From Nonomuraea sp. NBC_00507 (GTDB taxonomy: Bacteria > Actinomycetota > Actinomycetes > Streptosporangiales > Streptosporangiaceae), in contig NZ_CP107853.1 in NCBI RefSeq assembly GCF_036013525.1, positions 7,068,001-7,132,000 on the forward strand: a stretch of 64,000 nucleotides of DNA, given 5' to 3'. The notes under the pieces were generated by a model that was given only the letters and a program-made list of their open reading frames with translations, was not told the origin of the DNA and made no database searches. This document shows positions 52,781 to 62,317 of this stretch, in pieces (the first letter of the stretch is position 1; every line of letters starts with the position of its first letter). The position numbers and the translations under genes are program-made.

Positions 52781-53758
52781 TTAGTCGAGCAGCGCGCGGG
52801 CCGTGGCGACGTCGGTGATGACGACGTTGACCCAGCCGCCGCTGATCGCCGCACGGATCGCCGCATGCTTGCGCTCGCCGCCGGCCAAGGCGATCCGGCG
52901 CGGAATCGCCCGGAAGACCTCAGGGTCGATCCCGACGACACGGCTGTTGAGGTCACTGCGGATCAGCTGACCGGCCGAGTCGAAGAACCGGTGGCAGACG
53001 TCGCCGACGGCGTGTGCGGCGAGCAACTGCTCCTGGTCGGCGGGCGCGATCGCGTTGCCGCTCTCCCGCAGCAACGGCGAGGGCTGCACACTGCCGACGC
53101 CCACCAGCGCCATCGTGAGGTGCCGCCACTCCTCGGCCACCGACTGCACCGCCGGATCCTTGACCAGGCTCCGGCGGATCGCGGCCGTGCCGACCAGGCC
53201 CGGCGCTTGGACGTAGATCGGTTCGGCGCCGATCAGCTCGGCGAAATGACTCAAAAGCCGGTTGGCCTTGGCCTGGACGGCACGCTCGCCGACGCCGCCG
53301 ACGAGCTGCACGACCCGGTCGGCGCCCGCGACCCGCAACGGGTGCAGCCTGTCGACGACCGACAGCAGGGTCTGGCTCCACGACGAGATGCCGATCCGCT
53401 CGCCGCCGGCCAAGGTCGCCTCGAGGTAGGCCGCGCCGGCCGAGCCGATGCCGGCGATGATCTCGGACTCGTCGCCTTCGACATCCACGACGACCGCCTC
53501 CCGCAGGCCGTAGTGGCTCTCCAGGGCCTGCTCGAGCGCGATGTGGACGCCTTGGGAGACGACGACGACGGTTCGGACGATGCCGATCTCACCCGCCCGT
53601 TTCAGCAACCGCGACACCTTCGTCTGCGAGATGTGCAAGGCGTCGGCGATGTCGGCCTGGCGGATGCCTTGCTCGTGGTACATGTGCGCGACCTTGGTGA
53701 TCAGCCGCACCCGTCCGTCGGGGGCGAACCGGCTGGAGCCTGCCGCGTGTACAGCCAT
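52781..53758 (-). CDS. SorC/DeoR-type sugar-binding transcriptional regulator, 325 aa
   Basis: Seen: N-terminal HTH (about 18-62: VAHMYHEQGIRQADIADALHISQTKVSRLLKRA), then a phosphosugar-binding domain (LEQALESHYGLREAVVVD, QLVGGVGE, TALVGVGSVQ-like MALVGVGSVQPSPLL, LALAGGERKHAAIRAAI), the SorC effector fold. These proteins usually bind a phosphorylated sugar made by the pathway. It is 61 bases downstream of the FGGY kinase gene, on the same strand, so it is probably co-transcribed. Its likely site is the palindrome cluster at 55354-55378. Confidence 0.92.
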   Translation of the reverse strand: MAVHAAGSSRFAPDGRVRLITKVAHMYHEQGIRQADIADALHISQTKVSRLLKRAGEIGIVRTVVVVSQGVHIALEQALESHYGLREAVVVDVEGDESEIIAGIGSAGAAYLEATLAGGERIGISSWSQTLLSVVDRLHPLRVAGADRVVQLVGGVGERAVQAKANRLLSHFAELIGAEPIYVQAPGLVGTAAIRRSLVKDPAVQSVAEEWRHLTMALVGVGSVQPSPLLRESGNAIAPADQEQLLAAHAVGDVCHRFFDSAGQLIRSDLNSRVVGIDPEVFRAIPRRIALAGGERKHAAIRAAISGGWVNVVITDVATARALLD

Positions 53759-53819
53759 CAGGATCCGGCCCCTTCACGATCGCCCGATTGTCGTCGCCCA
53801 TCATTTTCCATCCCCTGGG

Positions 53820-55274
53820 TCACTGCCCGCGCGCACGAGCCCGGACCGCCGCCACTTCGGCGGCCCAGTCCGTACGCCGCTGAGCGCGCGCGGCGTCATC
53901 GACCTCGGGCTCGAAGACCCGGGCCGGGGTGCGACGGGCGGCCCAATCCGTGGGCGAGCCCAGGGATTTCCAGGCCAGTTCGGCCACCCCGAGTGCGGAG
54001 ATCTCCGCGACGCCGGCGACCTCGACCGGCCGCCCGAGGAGGTCGGCCTGGGTCTGCATCAGCAGGCCGGACGCGCTCGCGCCGCCGTCGGCACGCAGCA
54101 GCCGCAGCGTGATGCCGGTGGCCTCGATGGCTTCGGCGAGGTCGCAGACCTGATGCGCGACGGCGTCGACGGCGGCGCGGGCCAGATGCGCGCGCGTCGT
54201 ACCGCTGGTCATCCCGGTGAAGGCGGCGCGTGCGTTGCGTTCCCAGTGTGGTGCTCCCAGTCCGGAGAAGGCCGGGACCAGGGTCACACCGCCGCTGCCG
54301 GGGACCGTGGCGGCGGCGGCGACGAGCTCGCCGACGCCGTCCAGGCCGAGCGTCGAGGCGGTCCAGGCGAGCGCCGCGCCCGAGGACACGATGTTGCCCT
54401 CGCGGGCGAACAGCGGACGGTCGGTCATCCAGGCGAGCGTCACCGGTACGGCCGTATGGGCCGGGTCGAACTTTTCGACCGGCGTCATCACCGACGTTCC
54501 CGTGCCATAGGTCGCCTTCGCCATCCCTGTCCTCGTGCATCCCTGCCCGTAGAGCGCGGCATGCGAATCGGCCAGGACGGCCGTGACCGGAAGGCCGTCG
54601 CGCAGTCCAGGGACGCCTGACGTGGTGCCGAAGTCGCCGTTGGACGGGACGACGTCGGGCAGGACGCCACGTGGCACGCCGAAGGCGTCGAGCAGGGCGG
54701 GGGACCAGTCGTGGTCGATGACGTCGTACAGGAGGGTGCGTGAGGCGTTGCCCGCCTCGGCGAGATGCCTGCGGCCGCCGGTCAGTTTCCAGACCAGCCA
54801 GGAATCGACCGTGCCGACGAGGAGGTCCGCGCCGCCGGATTCCTCCAGCAACCAACGGATCTTGGGCGCCGAGTACATCGCGTCCACCTGCAGTCCGGTC
54901 CGCTCGCGGGCGAGGTCGCGGGTGGCGGCCGGCAGGGTCTCGCACCACGCGGCCGTCCGGATGTCCTGCCAGCCGATGATCGGACCCAGCGGGTGACCTG
55001 TGTCGCGCCGCCAGCCCACGACGGACTCGCGCTGGTTGGTCACCGCGACCGCGACGACGTGCGCGTCAGCGGCGCCGAGACAGTGGTGGACGGCGCTCAG
55101 CACACTCGACCACAACTCGCCGGCATCCTGCTCGGCCCAACCGGGCCGCGGTGTCGTGAGCCCGACCGGGGCGGAACCGGTCGCCAGCACGGCTCCGTCC
55201 TCGTCCACCAGGATCGCCTTGGAGTTGGTCGTGCCCTGGTCGATGGCCAGCACCGCGGCTCGCTTGTCGCCCAT
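53820..55274 (-). CDS. FGGY-family carbohydrate kinase (glycerol-kinase-like), 484 aa
   Basis: Seen: phosphate-1 DQGTTNSKAILVDEDG, TTPRPGWAEQDAGELW, VTNQRESVVGWRRDTG, GWQDIRT, the phosphate-2 region YGTGTSVM and the C-terminal LLRADGGASASGLLMQTQADLLGRPVE (adenosine motif). The overall pattern is closest to glycerol kinase, but operon context (transketolase pair, sugar isomerase, sugar importers) points to a ketose or polyol. ATG 55274 with GAGGAG upstream; the longer frame upstream lacks a ribosome site. Divergent from the main operon. Confidence 0.9.
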   Translation of the reverse strand: MGDKRAAVLAIDQGTTNSKAILVDEDGAVLATGSAPVGLTTPRPGWAEQDAGELWSSVLSAVHHCLGAADAHVVAVAVTNQRESVVGWRRDTGHPLGPIIGWQDIRTAAWCETLPAATRDLARERTGLQVDAMYSAPKIRWLLEESGGADLLVGTVDSWLVWKLTGGRRHLAEAGNASRTLLYDVIDHDWSPALLDAFGVPRGVLPDVVPSNGDFGTTSGVPGLRDGLPVTAVLADSHAALYGQGCTRTGMAKATYGTGTSVMTPVEKFDPAHTAVPVTLAWMTDRPLFAREGNIVSSGAALAWTASTLGLDGVGELVAAAATVPGSGGVTLVPAFSGLGAPHWERNARAAFTGMTSGTTRAHLARAAVDAVAHQVCDLAEAIEATGITLRLLRADGGASASGLLMQTQADLLGRPVEVAGVAEISALGVAELAWKSLGSPTDWAARRTPARVFEPEVDDAARAQRRTDWAAEVAAVRARARGQ

Positions 55275-55353
55275 GAAACGGCTCCTCACTGTCGAGCGCC
55301 GCACGAAGTTATTGACAGCGCTCTCCCGATCGGACAACCTACCGGAACGGGAT

Positions 55354-55378
55354 ATTATGCGCTAGCGCATAATTATGC
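55354..55378. promoter_or_regulatory. Three-half-site operator of the sugar locus
   Basis: ATTATGCGCTAGCGCATAAT (55354-55373) is a perfect 20-bp palindrome. GCATAATTATGC (55367-55378) is a second, overlapping perfect palindrome. Half-sites are TTATGC (55355), GCATAA (55367) and TTATGC (55373). It overlaps a TATTAT -10-like hexamer of the plus-strand operon and lies 80 bases upstream of the kinase start, so it can control both arms. Confidence 0.85.
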
Positions 55379-55394
55379 AACACAGGAGACCGCG

Positions 55395-56276
55395 ATGCGC
55401 AGACGCAGAGTGATCATCAACAGTGACGCGAAGAACGAGGCGGACGACCAGTTCGCCCTGGTGCACGGGTTGTTGTCGCAGACCTTCGACGTGCGCGGGC
55501 TGATCCCGGCCCACTTCGGCACCCGCCGATCGCGGCGGAGCATGGAGGAGTCCCGCGAGGAGATCGACCTCCTGCTGGGTCTCCTCGTCCTCACGGGTTC
55601 CGTCACCGTCGCGGACGGCGCGGCGACGGCACTGCCGGACGAGCGGACCCCGGTGGACTCGCCCGGCGCGCGGCTGATCATCGAGGAGTCGAAGCTCGCG
55701 AGCGAGGACGACCCGCTCTATGTGGCGTTTCTCGGGCCGCTGACGGACATGGCCTCCGCGATCCTCCTGGACCCCGGCCTGGTACGCCGGCCGCTGATCG
55801 TGATCTGGATCGGGGGCCCCGGTTACCGCGGGTACGACGAAGGCTCGAGGATCGAGTTCAACCTCTCCAACGACATCCACGCCGCGAACGTCGTCTTCGG
55901 CTCCGGCATCGCCGTGTGGCAGGTGCCCAGAGACGTCTACACCAAGGTCTCGGTGAGCTACGCCGAGCTGGCGGAGAAGATCGGTGACGCCGGCCCCCTG
56001 GGTCGCTACCTGATCAAGCAGCTGCACGAATGGAACGCGACCCACCACCCTGAGCCGATCGAGTCCCGCTCCCTGGGCGACTCGCCGGCCATCGCGCTGA
56101 TGCTCTTCCCGCAGAGCGGAAACTTTCGCGTGCGACCCGCCCCCAGATTCGGTGCGGACGGCTCCTGCCTGCCCGGGTCCAACCACCCGATCCGGGTCTG
56201 CGAGGGCGTCGACGTGCGGTTCCTGCTGGAGGACATGTTCGCCAAGATCCGGGCCTTCGGCCGCGAGCACGGCTGA
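55395..56276 (+). CDS. Nucleoside hydrolase-like protein, 293 aa
   Basis: Seen: N-terminal VIINSDAKNEADDQFALVHG, a variant of the DTDPGxDDA calcium site of inosine-uridine nucleoside hydrolases (Asp retained, ADD retained, the rest divergent), then LYVAFLGPLTDMASAIL and IVIWIGGPGYRGYDEG. Relatives split N-ribosides into base and ribose, but this subgroup has no settled function. No signal peptide, so cytoplasmic. First gene of the plus-strand operon: ATG 55395, GGAG upstream, directly after the operator. It could free a sugar from a glycoside entering the pathway. Confidence 0.85.
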   Translation: MRRRRVIINSDAKNEADDQFALVHGLLSQTFDVRGLIPAHFGTRRSRRSMEESREEIDLLLGLLVLTGSVTVADGAATALPDERTPVDSPGARLIIEESKLASEDDPLYVAFLGPLTDMASAILLDPGLVRRPLIVIWIGGPGYRGYDEGSRIEFNLSNDIHAANVVFGSGIAVWQVPRDVYTKVSVSYAELAEKIGDAGPLGRYLIKQLHEWNATHHPEPIESRSLGDSPAIALMLFPQSGNFRVRPAPRFGADGSCLPGSNHPIRVCEGVDVRFLLEDMFAKIRAFGREHG

Positions 56277-56302
56277 CGCACCCCCCACGTAAGGAGATCG
56301 AC

Positions 56303-57598
56303 ATGACTGCCAGGTCGTACACCCGCCGGGGATTCCTCGCCCTCTCATCCGTCGCGGTCACCGGGCTCGGTCTCACCGCGTGCACCGGAGCCTCCCTCAG
56401 CAGCGGTGGCGGAACGGCGCCGGCCTCGAACAAGCTGCGCCTGTTCACCTACGAGGACGATGAGACCATCGGCCTGTTGAAGGCCCAGGTGAAGAAGTTC
56501 GACGAACAGAACGGCACGACCACCACGATCGACAGCCTTCCCGGGTCGGGCGCCGCCCAGTATCCCGACAAGCTCCGGACGGAGCTGCTGGGCGGCAGCG
56601 GTCCCGACATCTGGCGCATCTGGGGCGGGCAGATCGGCGCGCCGTTCGCCAAGGCCAAGCAGGCGGCGGATCTCGCGCCGTACTACCAGAAGTACGGCTG
56701 GGACTCCTCGATCAACACCGCGGCGATCGCGGGCATGACCTTCGACGGCGTCAAGGCCGGCGTCCCGTTCACGGCACGCGGCCTGGGCGCCTGGTACAAC
56801 AAGGAGCTGCTGGCCAAGGCCGGAGTCACCGCCCCTCCGACGACGTACGCCGAACTCGAGGAGATGAACGGCAAGCTCGTCGCCGCCGGCGTGACACCGT
56901 GCGGGCTGGGCGGCAAGTTCGGCTGGCACGTCATGCGCCTGTTCGAGTACCTGCTCGAGCACACGGCGGGTCCTCAGCTCCACGACAAGCTGCTGATCGG
57001 GCAGGAGAGCTGGGACCGGCCGGAGGTCGTCGAGGCGTTCACCCTGTTCAAGAAGTGGCAGGACGAGAAATGGCTGCCCGAGGGGGCGCTGGGCCTCGAT
57101 CCCGCGGAGATCGGGCGGGCATATGTGGAGGGCGATACCGCCTACAGCATCGAAGGTCAGTGGACGGAGATCTCGGCCATCCTGGCGGCCAAGAAAGATC
57201 CCGCGCAGTTCGGGAACTTCCAGCTGCCCACCGATCACACCCCGGCCCGGCACTCCGGGTTCGTCGAGGGCTACATGATCAACGCCAGGTCGGGCAACAA
57301 GGACAAGGCCGCGGCCCTGCTCGACTTCATCATGAAGCCGGACAGCCAGAAAGCCATGCAGATCACCTCGTCCACGGTCAAGGGCGCCGAGCCCGATCCC
57401 CAGCAGATGCCGTTGTCGGCGGAGTGGGCCGAGAAGTACGGCGCGAGCGCCTTCTACACCATCCAGGACCAGGCATTCCCCAAGAAGGAAGCGGACCAGT
57501 ACTTCAGCGTGCAGAGCGATCTTCTCCAGGGTTCGATGACGCCGGCCGCGGCGGCCAAGAAGATGCAGGAGATCGTCTCCGCCTGGGCCCGCAACTGA
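56303..57598 (+). CDS. Sugar ABC transporter substrate-binding lipoprotein (family 1), 431 aa
   Basis: Seen: a twin-arginine signal (RRGFLALSS) with lipobox LTAC at about residue 28, then the MalE/UgpB fold (LRLFTYEDDETIGLLKAQVKKFDEQNG, DIWRIWGGQIGAPFAKA, LGAWYNKELLAKAGVTAPPTTYAELEEM). It binds a sugar outside the membrane for the two permeases that follow. AAGGAG at 56290-56295 supports the ATG at 56303. No cognate ATPase is encoded in this operon; a shared MsiK-like ATPase elsewhere is usual in actinomycetes. Confidence 0.93.
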   Translation: MTARSYTRRGFLALSSVAVTGLGLTACTGASLSSGGGTAPASNKLRLFTYEDDETIGLLKAQVKKFDEQNGTTTTIDSLPGSGAAQYPDKLRTELLGGSGPDIWRIWGGQIGAPFAKAKQAADLAPYYQKYGWDSSINTAAIAGMTFDGVKAGVPFTARGLGAWYNKELLAKAGVTAPPTTYAELEEMNGKLVAAGVTPCGLGGKFGWHVMRLFEYLLEHTAGPQLHDKLLIGQESWDRPEVVEAFTLFKKWQDEKWLPEGALGLDPAEIGRAYVEGDTAYSIEGQWTEISAILAAKKDPAQFGNFQLPTDHTPARHSGFVEGYMINARSGNKDKAAALLDFIMKPDSQKAMQITSSTVKGAEPDPQQMPLSAEWAEKYGASAFYTIQDQAFPKKEADQYFSVQSDLLQGSMTPAAAAKKMQEIVSAWARN

Positions 57599-57611
57599 CA
57601 CGGGGCAGCTG

Positions 57612-58508
57612 ATGACAATCCAGAGCGTCCACCCTGGCCGGCGGGGCCGATGGCGGCCGTGGCTGTTCGCCCTCCCCGCGTTGGCGGTCTACGTCGTCTT
57701 CCTCGTCTATCCCGCGGTGTCGTCCCTGTGGTTCAGCTTCACCGACTGGGACGGCCTCAGCCCGGCGTACAACGTCGTCGGGCTGGACAACTACGCGCGG
57801 ATGTTCAGCGACCCGGTGGTGCTGACGGCGGCGAAGAACAATCTCATCTGGTCGCTGGTGACGATCGTCTTCCCGGTGACGATGGGCCTGGCGCTGGCGA
57901 TGGCGCTGAACGGCAAGGTTCGCGGCAAACCCGTGCTGCGGTTGATCTTCTACGCGCCAGGTGTGCTGCCGCTCGTCTCGATCGCCTCGATCTGGGGGTG
58001 GCTCTACAACCCTCAGTACGGCGCCATCAACTCCTTCCTCAGTCTGATCGGCTTGGACGGCCTGGCCCAGCCGTGGCTCGGGCAGGACTCCACGGCGCTG
58101 TGGGCCGTGATGGTGCCGGCGGTGTGGCTGCGGACCGGGTTCCCGATGTTGCTCTATCTCGCCGCCCTGCAAGGCATTCCGTCCGAGCTCTACGAGGCGG
58201 CGAGAGTCGACGGGGCGAGCCGCTGGCACCAGTTCTGGCACGTCACCATGCCGAGCCTGCGGTCGGCGCACTACATCGTGCTGGCCCTGTCCCTCATCGA
58301 CTCCTTCAAGGTCTTCGACATGGTCTACGCCATGACCTACGGCGGTCCGGGCACGGCCACCCAGGTGATGGGGACGTGGATGTACGCCAACGTCTTCCAG
58401 TACTACCAAGCCGGATACGGCACGGCCATCGCCGTCGTGATCACCATCGTGGCGATCGCGGTCGGCATCCCGTATGTGCTGTCGCAGACCAGGGAGCGTG
58501 CCGCATGA
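57612..58508 (+). CDS. Sugar ABC transporter permease (MalF/UgpA-like), 298 aa
   Basis: Six helices; the first is FALPALAVYVVFLVYPAVSSLWFSFTDWDG. The EAA loop is LYEAARVDGASRWHQFWHVTMPSL. It forms the channel with the next permease. Start ATG 57612 is 13 bases after the binding-protein stop. It overlaps the next gene by ATGA. Confidence 0.93.
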   Translation: MTIQSVHPGRRGRWRPWLFALPALAVYVVFLVYPAVSSLWFSFTDWDGLSPAYNVVGLDNYARMFSDPVVLTAAKNNLIWSLVTIVFPVTMGLALAMALNGKVRGKPVLRLIFYAPGVLPLVSIASIWGWLYNPQYGAINSFLSLIGLDGLAQPWLGQDSTALWAVMVPAVWLRTGFPMLLYLAALQGIPSELYEAARVDGASRWHQFWHVTMPSLRSAHYIVLALSLIDSFKVFDMVYAMTYGGPGTATQVMGTWMYANVFQYYQAGYGTAIAVVITIVAIAVGIPYVLSQTRERAA

Positions 58509-59392
58509 CCTCGGTTGTCTCCGCCCCCACGACCACGGCCGTCGCCCCGGCCGAGCCGGCGCAGCCCGCCAAGGGCAAGGGCGGCCTCGGCCTGACGATC
58601 GTGCTGGCCGTGGTGGCGATCTTCTGGATCTCGCCGCTGGCGTTGCTCCTCGTCACCGCGGTCCGGCCGCTCGCGGACTTCATCTCCAACGGTCCGCTGT
58701 CGTGGCCGTCGGCGTTCACCTGGACGAACTTCGCCGACGCCTGGGACATCGGAAACTTCGCCACGACCTACGGCAACAGCGCCCTGCTGGCGATGCTCAA
58801 AGTGCCGCTCGGCGTGCTGATCTCGGCGATGCTCGGGTTCGCCCTGGCGAAGCTGCGGATGAAGTTCCGCCGGACCGTGATGTTCTCGGTCTTCCTCGGG
58901 CTGACGATCCCGATCTACATCGCGATCGTCCCGGTGTTCATCATGATGCGCACCGCCGGCGCGACGGACAGCGTCATCGGCCTGATCGGTCCGTACCTCG
59001 CCTTCGGCATCCCGTTCGAGGTCCTGGTCCTGCAGTCGTTCTTCCGGCAGATCCCGAACGAGATCATCGAGGCGGCGCGCGTCGACGGCGCCGGGGACTG
59101 GCGCATCTTCTGGACCGTCGTGCTGCCGCTGTCCGCGCCTGCCCTCGTCACGGTGGCGATCCTGGACGCCGTGGCCACATGGAACGAGTTCCTGTTCGCC
59201 TTGATTCTGCTGAACTCCGACGCGAACAAAACGCTGCCGGTCGGCCTGCTCAACTTCCAGGGTCAGTTCTCCAACAACAACACCGGTCTGGCCGCGGGGA
59301 TCCTGATCGCGGTCGTGCCGATCCTCATCGCGTACACGCTGCTTCAGCGGTGGATCGTCGGCGGCCTGACCGCCGGGGCCACCAAGGGATGA
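58505..59392 (+). CDS. Sugar ABC transporter permease (MalG/UgpE-like), 295 aa
   Basis: A 27-residue Pro/Ala-rich N-terminus, then six helices (LTIVLAVVAIFWISPLALLLVTAV first). EAA loop: IIEAARVDGAGDWRIFWTVVLPLSAPAL. C-terminal RWIVGGLTAGATKG is the typical end of MalG-type permeases. It pairs with the preceding permease. Confidence 0.93.
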   Translation: MTSVVSAPTTTAVAPAEPAQPAKGKGGLGLTIVLAVVAIFWISPLALLLVTAVRPLADFISNGPLSWPSAFTWTNFADAWDIGNFATTYGNSALLAMLKVPLGVLISAMLGFALAKLRMKFRRTVMFSVFLGLTIPIYIAIVPVFIMMRTAGATDSVIGLIGPYLAFGIPFEVLVLQSFFRQIPNEIIEAARVDGAGDWRIFWTVVLPLSAPALVTVAILDAVATWNEFLFALILLNSDANKTLPVGLLNFQGQFSNNNTGLAAGILIAVVPILIAYTLLQRWIVGGLTAGATKG

Positions 59393-59411
59393 ATGACTAG
59401 GAGTGATCACC

Positions 59412-60413
59412 GTGACAGATATGCCGACCTTCGGCGCCGGAATCTGGCATTTCGCCACCTACAAGGACCGCTACGCCACCGACGGGTACGGCCCGCCGGT
59501 CGGCCTGCTGGAGCAGATCGACCGGGCCGGAGCCGTGGGTGACCTGTCGGTGGTGGACCTCAACTGGCCGTTCGTGGGTTTCGACGGCACGCTGGATGAC
59601 GTCAAGGCCGCGCTGGACACCAACGGCCTGCGAGCCATCGCGATCACCCCCGAGATCTACACGCGGGACTTCATGAAGGGCTCGTTCACCAACCCGGACC
59701 CGGCGGTACGCAAGCGCGCTCTCGCGTTGATGCACGATGCCACCGACGTGGCCCTGGAATTCGGCTGCTCCTACGTCAAGCTGTGGCCCGGCCAGGACGG
59801 CTGGGACTACCCGTTCCAGGTGGACTACCACGACATCTGGCAATTCGCGCTCGACGGGCTGACAGAGCTGTGCTCCGCACATCCGGAGATCAACTACGTC
59901 ATCGAGTACAAGCCACGCGAGCCGCGCGTGAAGATCATCTTCCCGAGTGTGGCCCGGACGCTGCTCGGCATCGAACGGATCGGCCTGCCCAACCTCGGCA
60001 TCCTGCTCGACTTCGGCCACTCCCTGTACGGGCAGGAGACACCCGCCGACGCGGCGCAGCTGGCCATCGACTACGGGCGCCTGTTCGCGATCGACGTCAA
60101 CGACAACCTGCGCGGCTGGGACGACGACCTGGTCGTCGGCTCCGTCCACCTGGTGGAGACCTTCGAGTTCTTCCACACCCTGCGCAAGAACGACTGGCAG
60201 GGGGTGTGGCAGCTGGACCAGTTCCCGTTCCGCGAGGACAGCGTCCAGGCGGCGAAGCAGGCGATCCGTTTCCTCAAGGCGGTGCACCGAGCGCTCGACG
60301 TGCTCGACGACGCGGCCCTCGCCGCCGCCCAGGCCGCGCACGACGCGATGGCCGCGCAACGGCTCGTCCAGAACGCCTTGCTGACCTCGATGGCGGGACT
60401 GGAGGACGCATGA
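59412..60413 (+). CDS. Xylose isomerase-like TIM-barrel sugar isomerase/epimerase, 333 aa
   Basis: Seen: an AP-endonuclease-2/xylose-isomerase barrel with candidate metal ligands in [12 protein letters not shown] (Glu), [10 protein letters not shown] (Asp, His), [16 protein letters not shown] (Asp, Asn, Asp) and [11 protein letters not shown] (Asp). Relatives interconvert aldoses and ketoses or epimerise them using Mn2+ or Co2+. It probably makes the ketose that the FGGY kinase phosphorylates. GTG 59412 is chosen because AGGAG at 59399-59403 is 8 bases before it; GTG 59403 would overlap the ribosome site. Confidence 0.88.
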   Translation: MTDMPTFGAGIWHFATYKDRYATDGYGPPVGLLEQIDRAGAVGDLSVVDLNWPFVGFDGTLDDVKAALDTNGLRAIAITPEIYTRDFMKGSFTNPDPAVRKRALALMHDATDVALEFGCSYVKLWPGQDGWDYPFQVDYHDIWQFALDGLTELCSAHPEINYVIEYKPREPRVKIIFPSVARTLLGIERIGLPNLGILLDFGHSLYGQETPADAAQLAIDYGRLFAIDVNDNLRGWDDDLVVGSVHLVETFEFFHTLRKNDWQGVWQLDQFPFREDSVQAAKQAIRFLKAVHRALDVLDDAALAAAQAAHDAMAAQRLVQNALLTSMAGLEDA

Positions 60414-61336
60414 CGGCCACACACCCGCTGGAGATCGCCGGGCACGTCACCATGCCCGTGCTCGGCCGGCTCGACGCGCACGCGGGCCGCGCGGAACAGA
60501 TCGCGCACATCGCCGAAGCCGCCCGGCAGATCCGCATCCAGGACCTCAAGCTCGTCCACCACGCGGGGGCCGGGCACATCGGCGGCGACTTCTCGGCGAT
60601 CGACATCCTGGCCACGCTGTACGGCGCGGTGCTGGACATCAGCCCCGACCGGCTCGCCGATCCGGAGCGCGACCGGTTCATCCTCAGCAAGGGCCACGTG
60701 GCCGGCGCACTGTACACGACGCTGGCGGCGTTCGGTTTCCTCCCGGTCGCCGCCCTCGGCACCTTCCTCCAGCCGCTGTCGGCGTTGAACGGGCATCCCA
60801 ACCGGACGAAGGTCCCGGGCGTCGAGGCCAACACGGGACCACTCGGGCACGGGCTTCCCGTCGCGGTCGGACACGCGTTGTCGGCCAAGCTGGATGTGTC
60901 CCTGCGCCGTACGTATGTGCTGGTCGGCGACGGTGAGCTGCAGGAGGGCAGCAACTGGGAGGCCATGATGGCGGCCGCGCAGTATCAGCTCGACCGGCTG
61001 ACCGTGATCGTCGACCGCAACCGGCTGCAACAGGGCGCCACGGTCAAGGAGACCAACGACCTCGATCCGCTGCCGGACAAGGCGGCCGCCTTCGGCTTCG
61101 CCGTCGTCGAGGTCAACGGGCACGACCACGGCGAACTGCTGGAGGTGCTGTCGTCCGTGCCGTTCCGGCCCGGAAAGCCCACCTTCGTGATCGCCCACAC
61201 GCACAAGGGGCATCCGATCTCGTTCATGAGCAACAGCGTCGCCTGGCACCACAAGGTGCCGAACACGGTGGAGTACCACCAGGCGCTGAGCGAGCTCGAG
61301 ACGGTGCGCCATCCCCGATTCGGCAAGGAGCGTTGA
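60410..61336 (+). CDS. Transketolase-like enzyme, N-terminal (TPP-binding) subunit, 308 aa
   Basis: Seen: [54 protein letters not shown] and the TPP motif [19 protein letters not shown] through IVDRN. It ends after the PP domain, so it must pair with the following gene, which has the pyrimidine and C-terminal domains. Split transketolases are common in sugar catabolic operons, where they act on pathway-specific ketose phosphates, not pentose phosphates. ATGA overlap with the isomerase gene. Confidence 0.92.
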   Translation: MTATHPLEIAGHVTMPVLGRLDAHAGRAEQIAHIAEAARQIRIQDLKLVHHAGAGHIGGDFSAIDILATLYGAVLDISPDRLADPERDRFILSKGHVAGALYTTLAAFGFLPVAALGTFLQPLSALNGHPNRTKVPGVEANTGPLGHGLPVAVGHALSAKLDVSLRRTYVLVGDGELQEGSNWEAMMAAAQYQLDRLTVIVDRNRLQQGATVKETNDLDPLPDKAAAFGFAVVEVNGHDHGELLEVLSSVPFRPGKPTFVIAHTHKGHPISFMSNSVAWHHKVPNTVEYHQALSELETVRHPRFGKER

Positions 61337-62289
61337 TGCCGCGAACCTCGGTCGCCGACCTGCCCCGCCACGACTGCCGGGACGCCTACGTCGCGACCCT
61401 GTCCGAGCTGGCCCACGAGGACCACCGGATCGTGGGCGTGGTGAACGACTCGATCGGTTCCAGCAAGCTCAACAGCTTCCGCAAGTCCTTCCCCGACAGG
61501 CTCATCAACGTGGGCATCGCCGAGCAGGACATGGTCGGCGTGGCCGCGGGCCTCGCCAACGGCGGCCGGATCCCGTTCGTGTCGGCGGCCTCCTGTTTCC
61601 TCACCGCGCGGGCGCTGGAACAGATCAAGGCGGACGTCGCCTACTCCAACCACAACGTCAAACTCTGCGGCATGAGCCCCGGAGTCGCCTACGGCGAACT
61701 CGGGCCGACGCACCATTCCATCGAGGACATCGCCTGGCTGCGGGCCATCGCCAACCTGACCGTCATCGTCCCGGCCGACCCCGTCGAGACCAGTGCCGCG
61801 CTGCGCTGGGCGGCCGCGGTCGACGGGCCGGTGTTCGTACGGGTCAGCCGGATGAGCGTGCCCCAGGTCAACGCGGACGACTACGCGTTCGTCCCCGGCA
61901 AAGCGGTGACGCTGCGCGAGGGGACCGACGTGACGCTGATCGCCAACGGGACGGTGCTGTGGCGCGCGCTGGTCGCCGCCGAGCAACTCGCGACGGAGGG
62001 GATCGCGGCGCGGGTGTTGTCGATGCCGACGGTCAAGCCGCTCGACGTGGAGGCGGTCGTGGCCGCCGCACAGCAGACCGCCGGCATCGTGACGGTCGAG
62101 GAGTCGACCACCGCCGGAGGCCTCGGCGGGGCGGTCGCGGAGACCGTCGTCCGGCACCATCCGACGCGGGTCACGATCCTCGGCGTACCGGAGTTCGCAC
62201 CGACCGGATCCGCGGGATTCCTGCTCGACCGGTACGGGATGTCCCCCGAAGGCATCGCCGAATCCGCCCGGCACCTGGTGAACCGGTGA
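61336..62289 (+). CDS. Transketolase-like enzyme, C-terminal (pyrimidine-binding) subunit, 317 aa
   Basis: Seen: VVNDSIGSSKLNSFRKSFPDRLINVGIAEQDMVGVAAGLANGG (with the Glu that activates TPP), FVSAASCFLTARALEQIKADVAYS, ADPVETSAALRWA, VTLIANGTVLW and TVKPLDVEAV. It completes the enzyme with the preceding subunit. ATG 61336 shares one base with the TGA of that gene, with AAGGAG 5 bases before; TTG 61333 is less likely. Confidence 0.92.
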   Translation: MPRTSVADLPRHDCRDAYVATLSELAHEDHRIVGVVNDSIGSSKLNSFRKSFPDRLINVGIAEQDMVGVAAGLANGGRIPFVSAASCFLTARALEQIKADVAYSNHNVKLCGMSPGVAYGELGPTHHSIEDIAWLRAIANLTVIVPADPVETSAALRWAAAVDGPVFVRVSRMSVPQVNADDYAFVPGKAVTLREGTDVTLIANGTVLWRALVAAEQLATEGIAARVLSMPTVKPLDVEAVVAAAQQTAGIVTVEESTTAGGLGGAVAETVVRHHPTRVTILGVPEFAPTGSAGFLLDRYGMSPEGIAESARHLVNR

Positions 62290-62317
62290 TGGCACGGCCG
62301 GGCGAAAGGAGCACCAC

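Noticed and set aside
53820..55274. Xylulokinase
   Set aside because: Motifs such as VTNQRESVVGW and GWQDIRT are closer to glycerol kinase; only the family call is safe.
54765..55394. Upstream extension of the nucleoside-hydrolase-like frame
   Set aside because: This part is antisense to the FGGY kinase gene; the real start at 55395 has a ribosome site and the conserved N-terminus.
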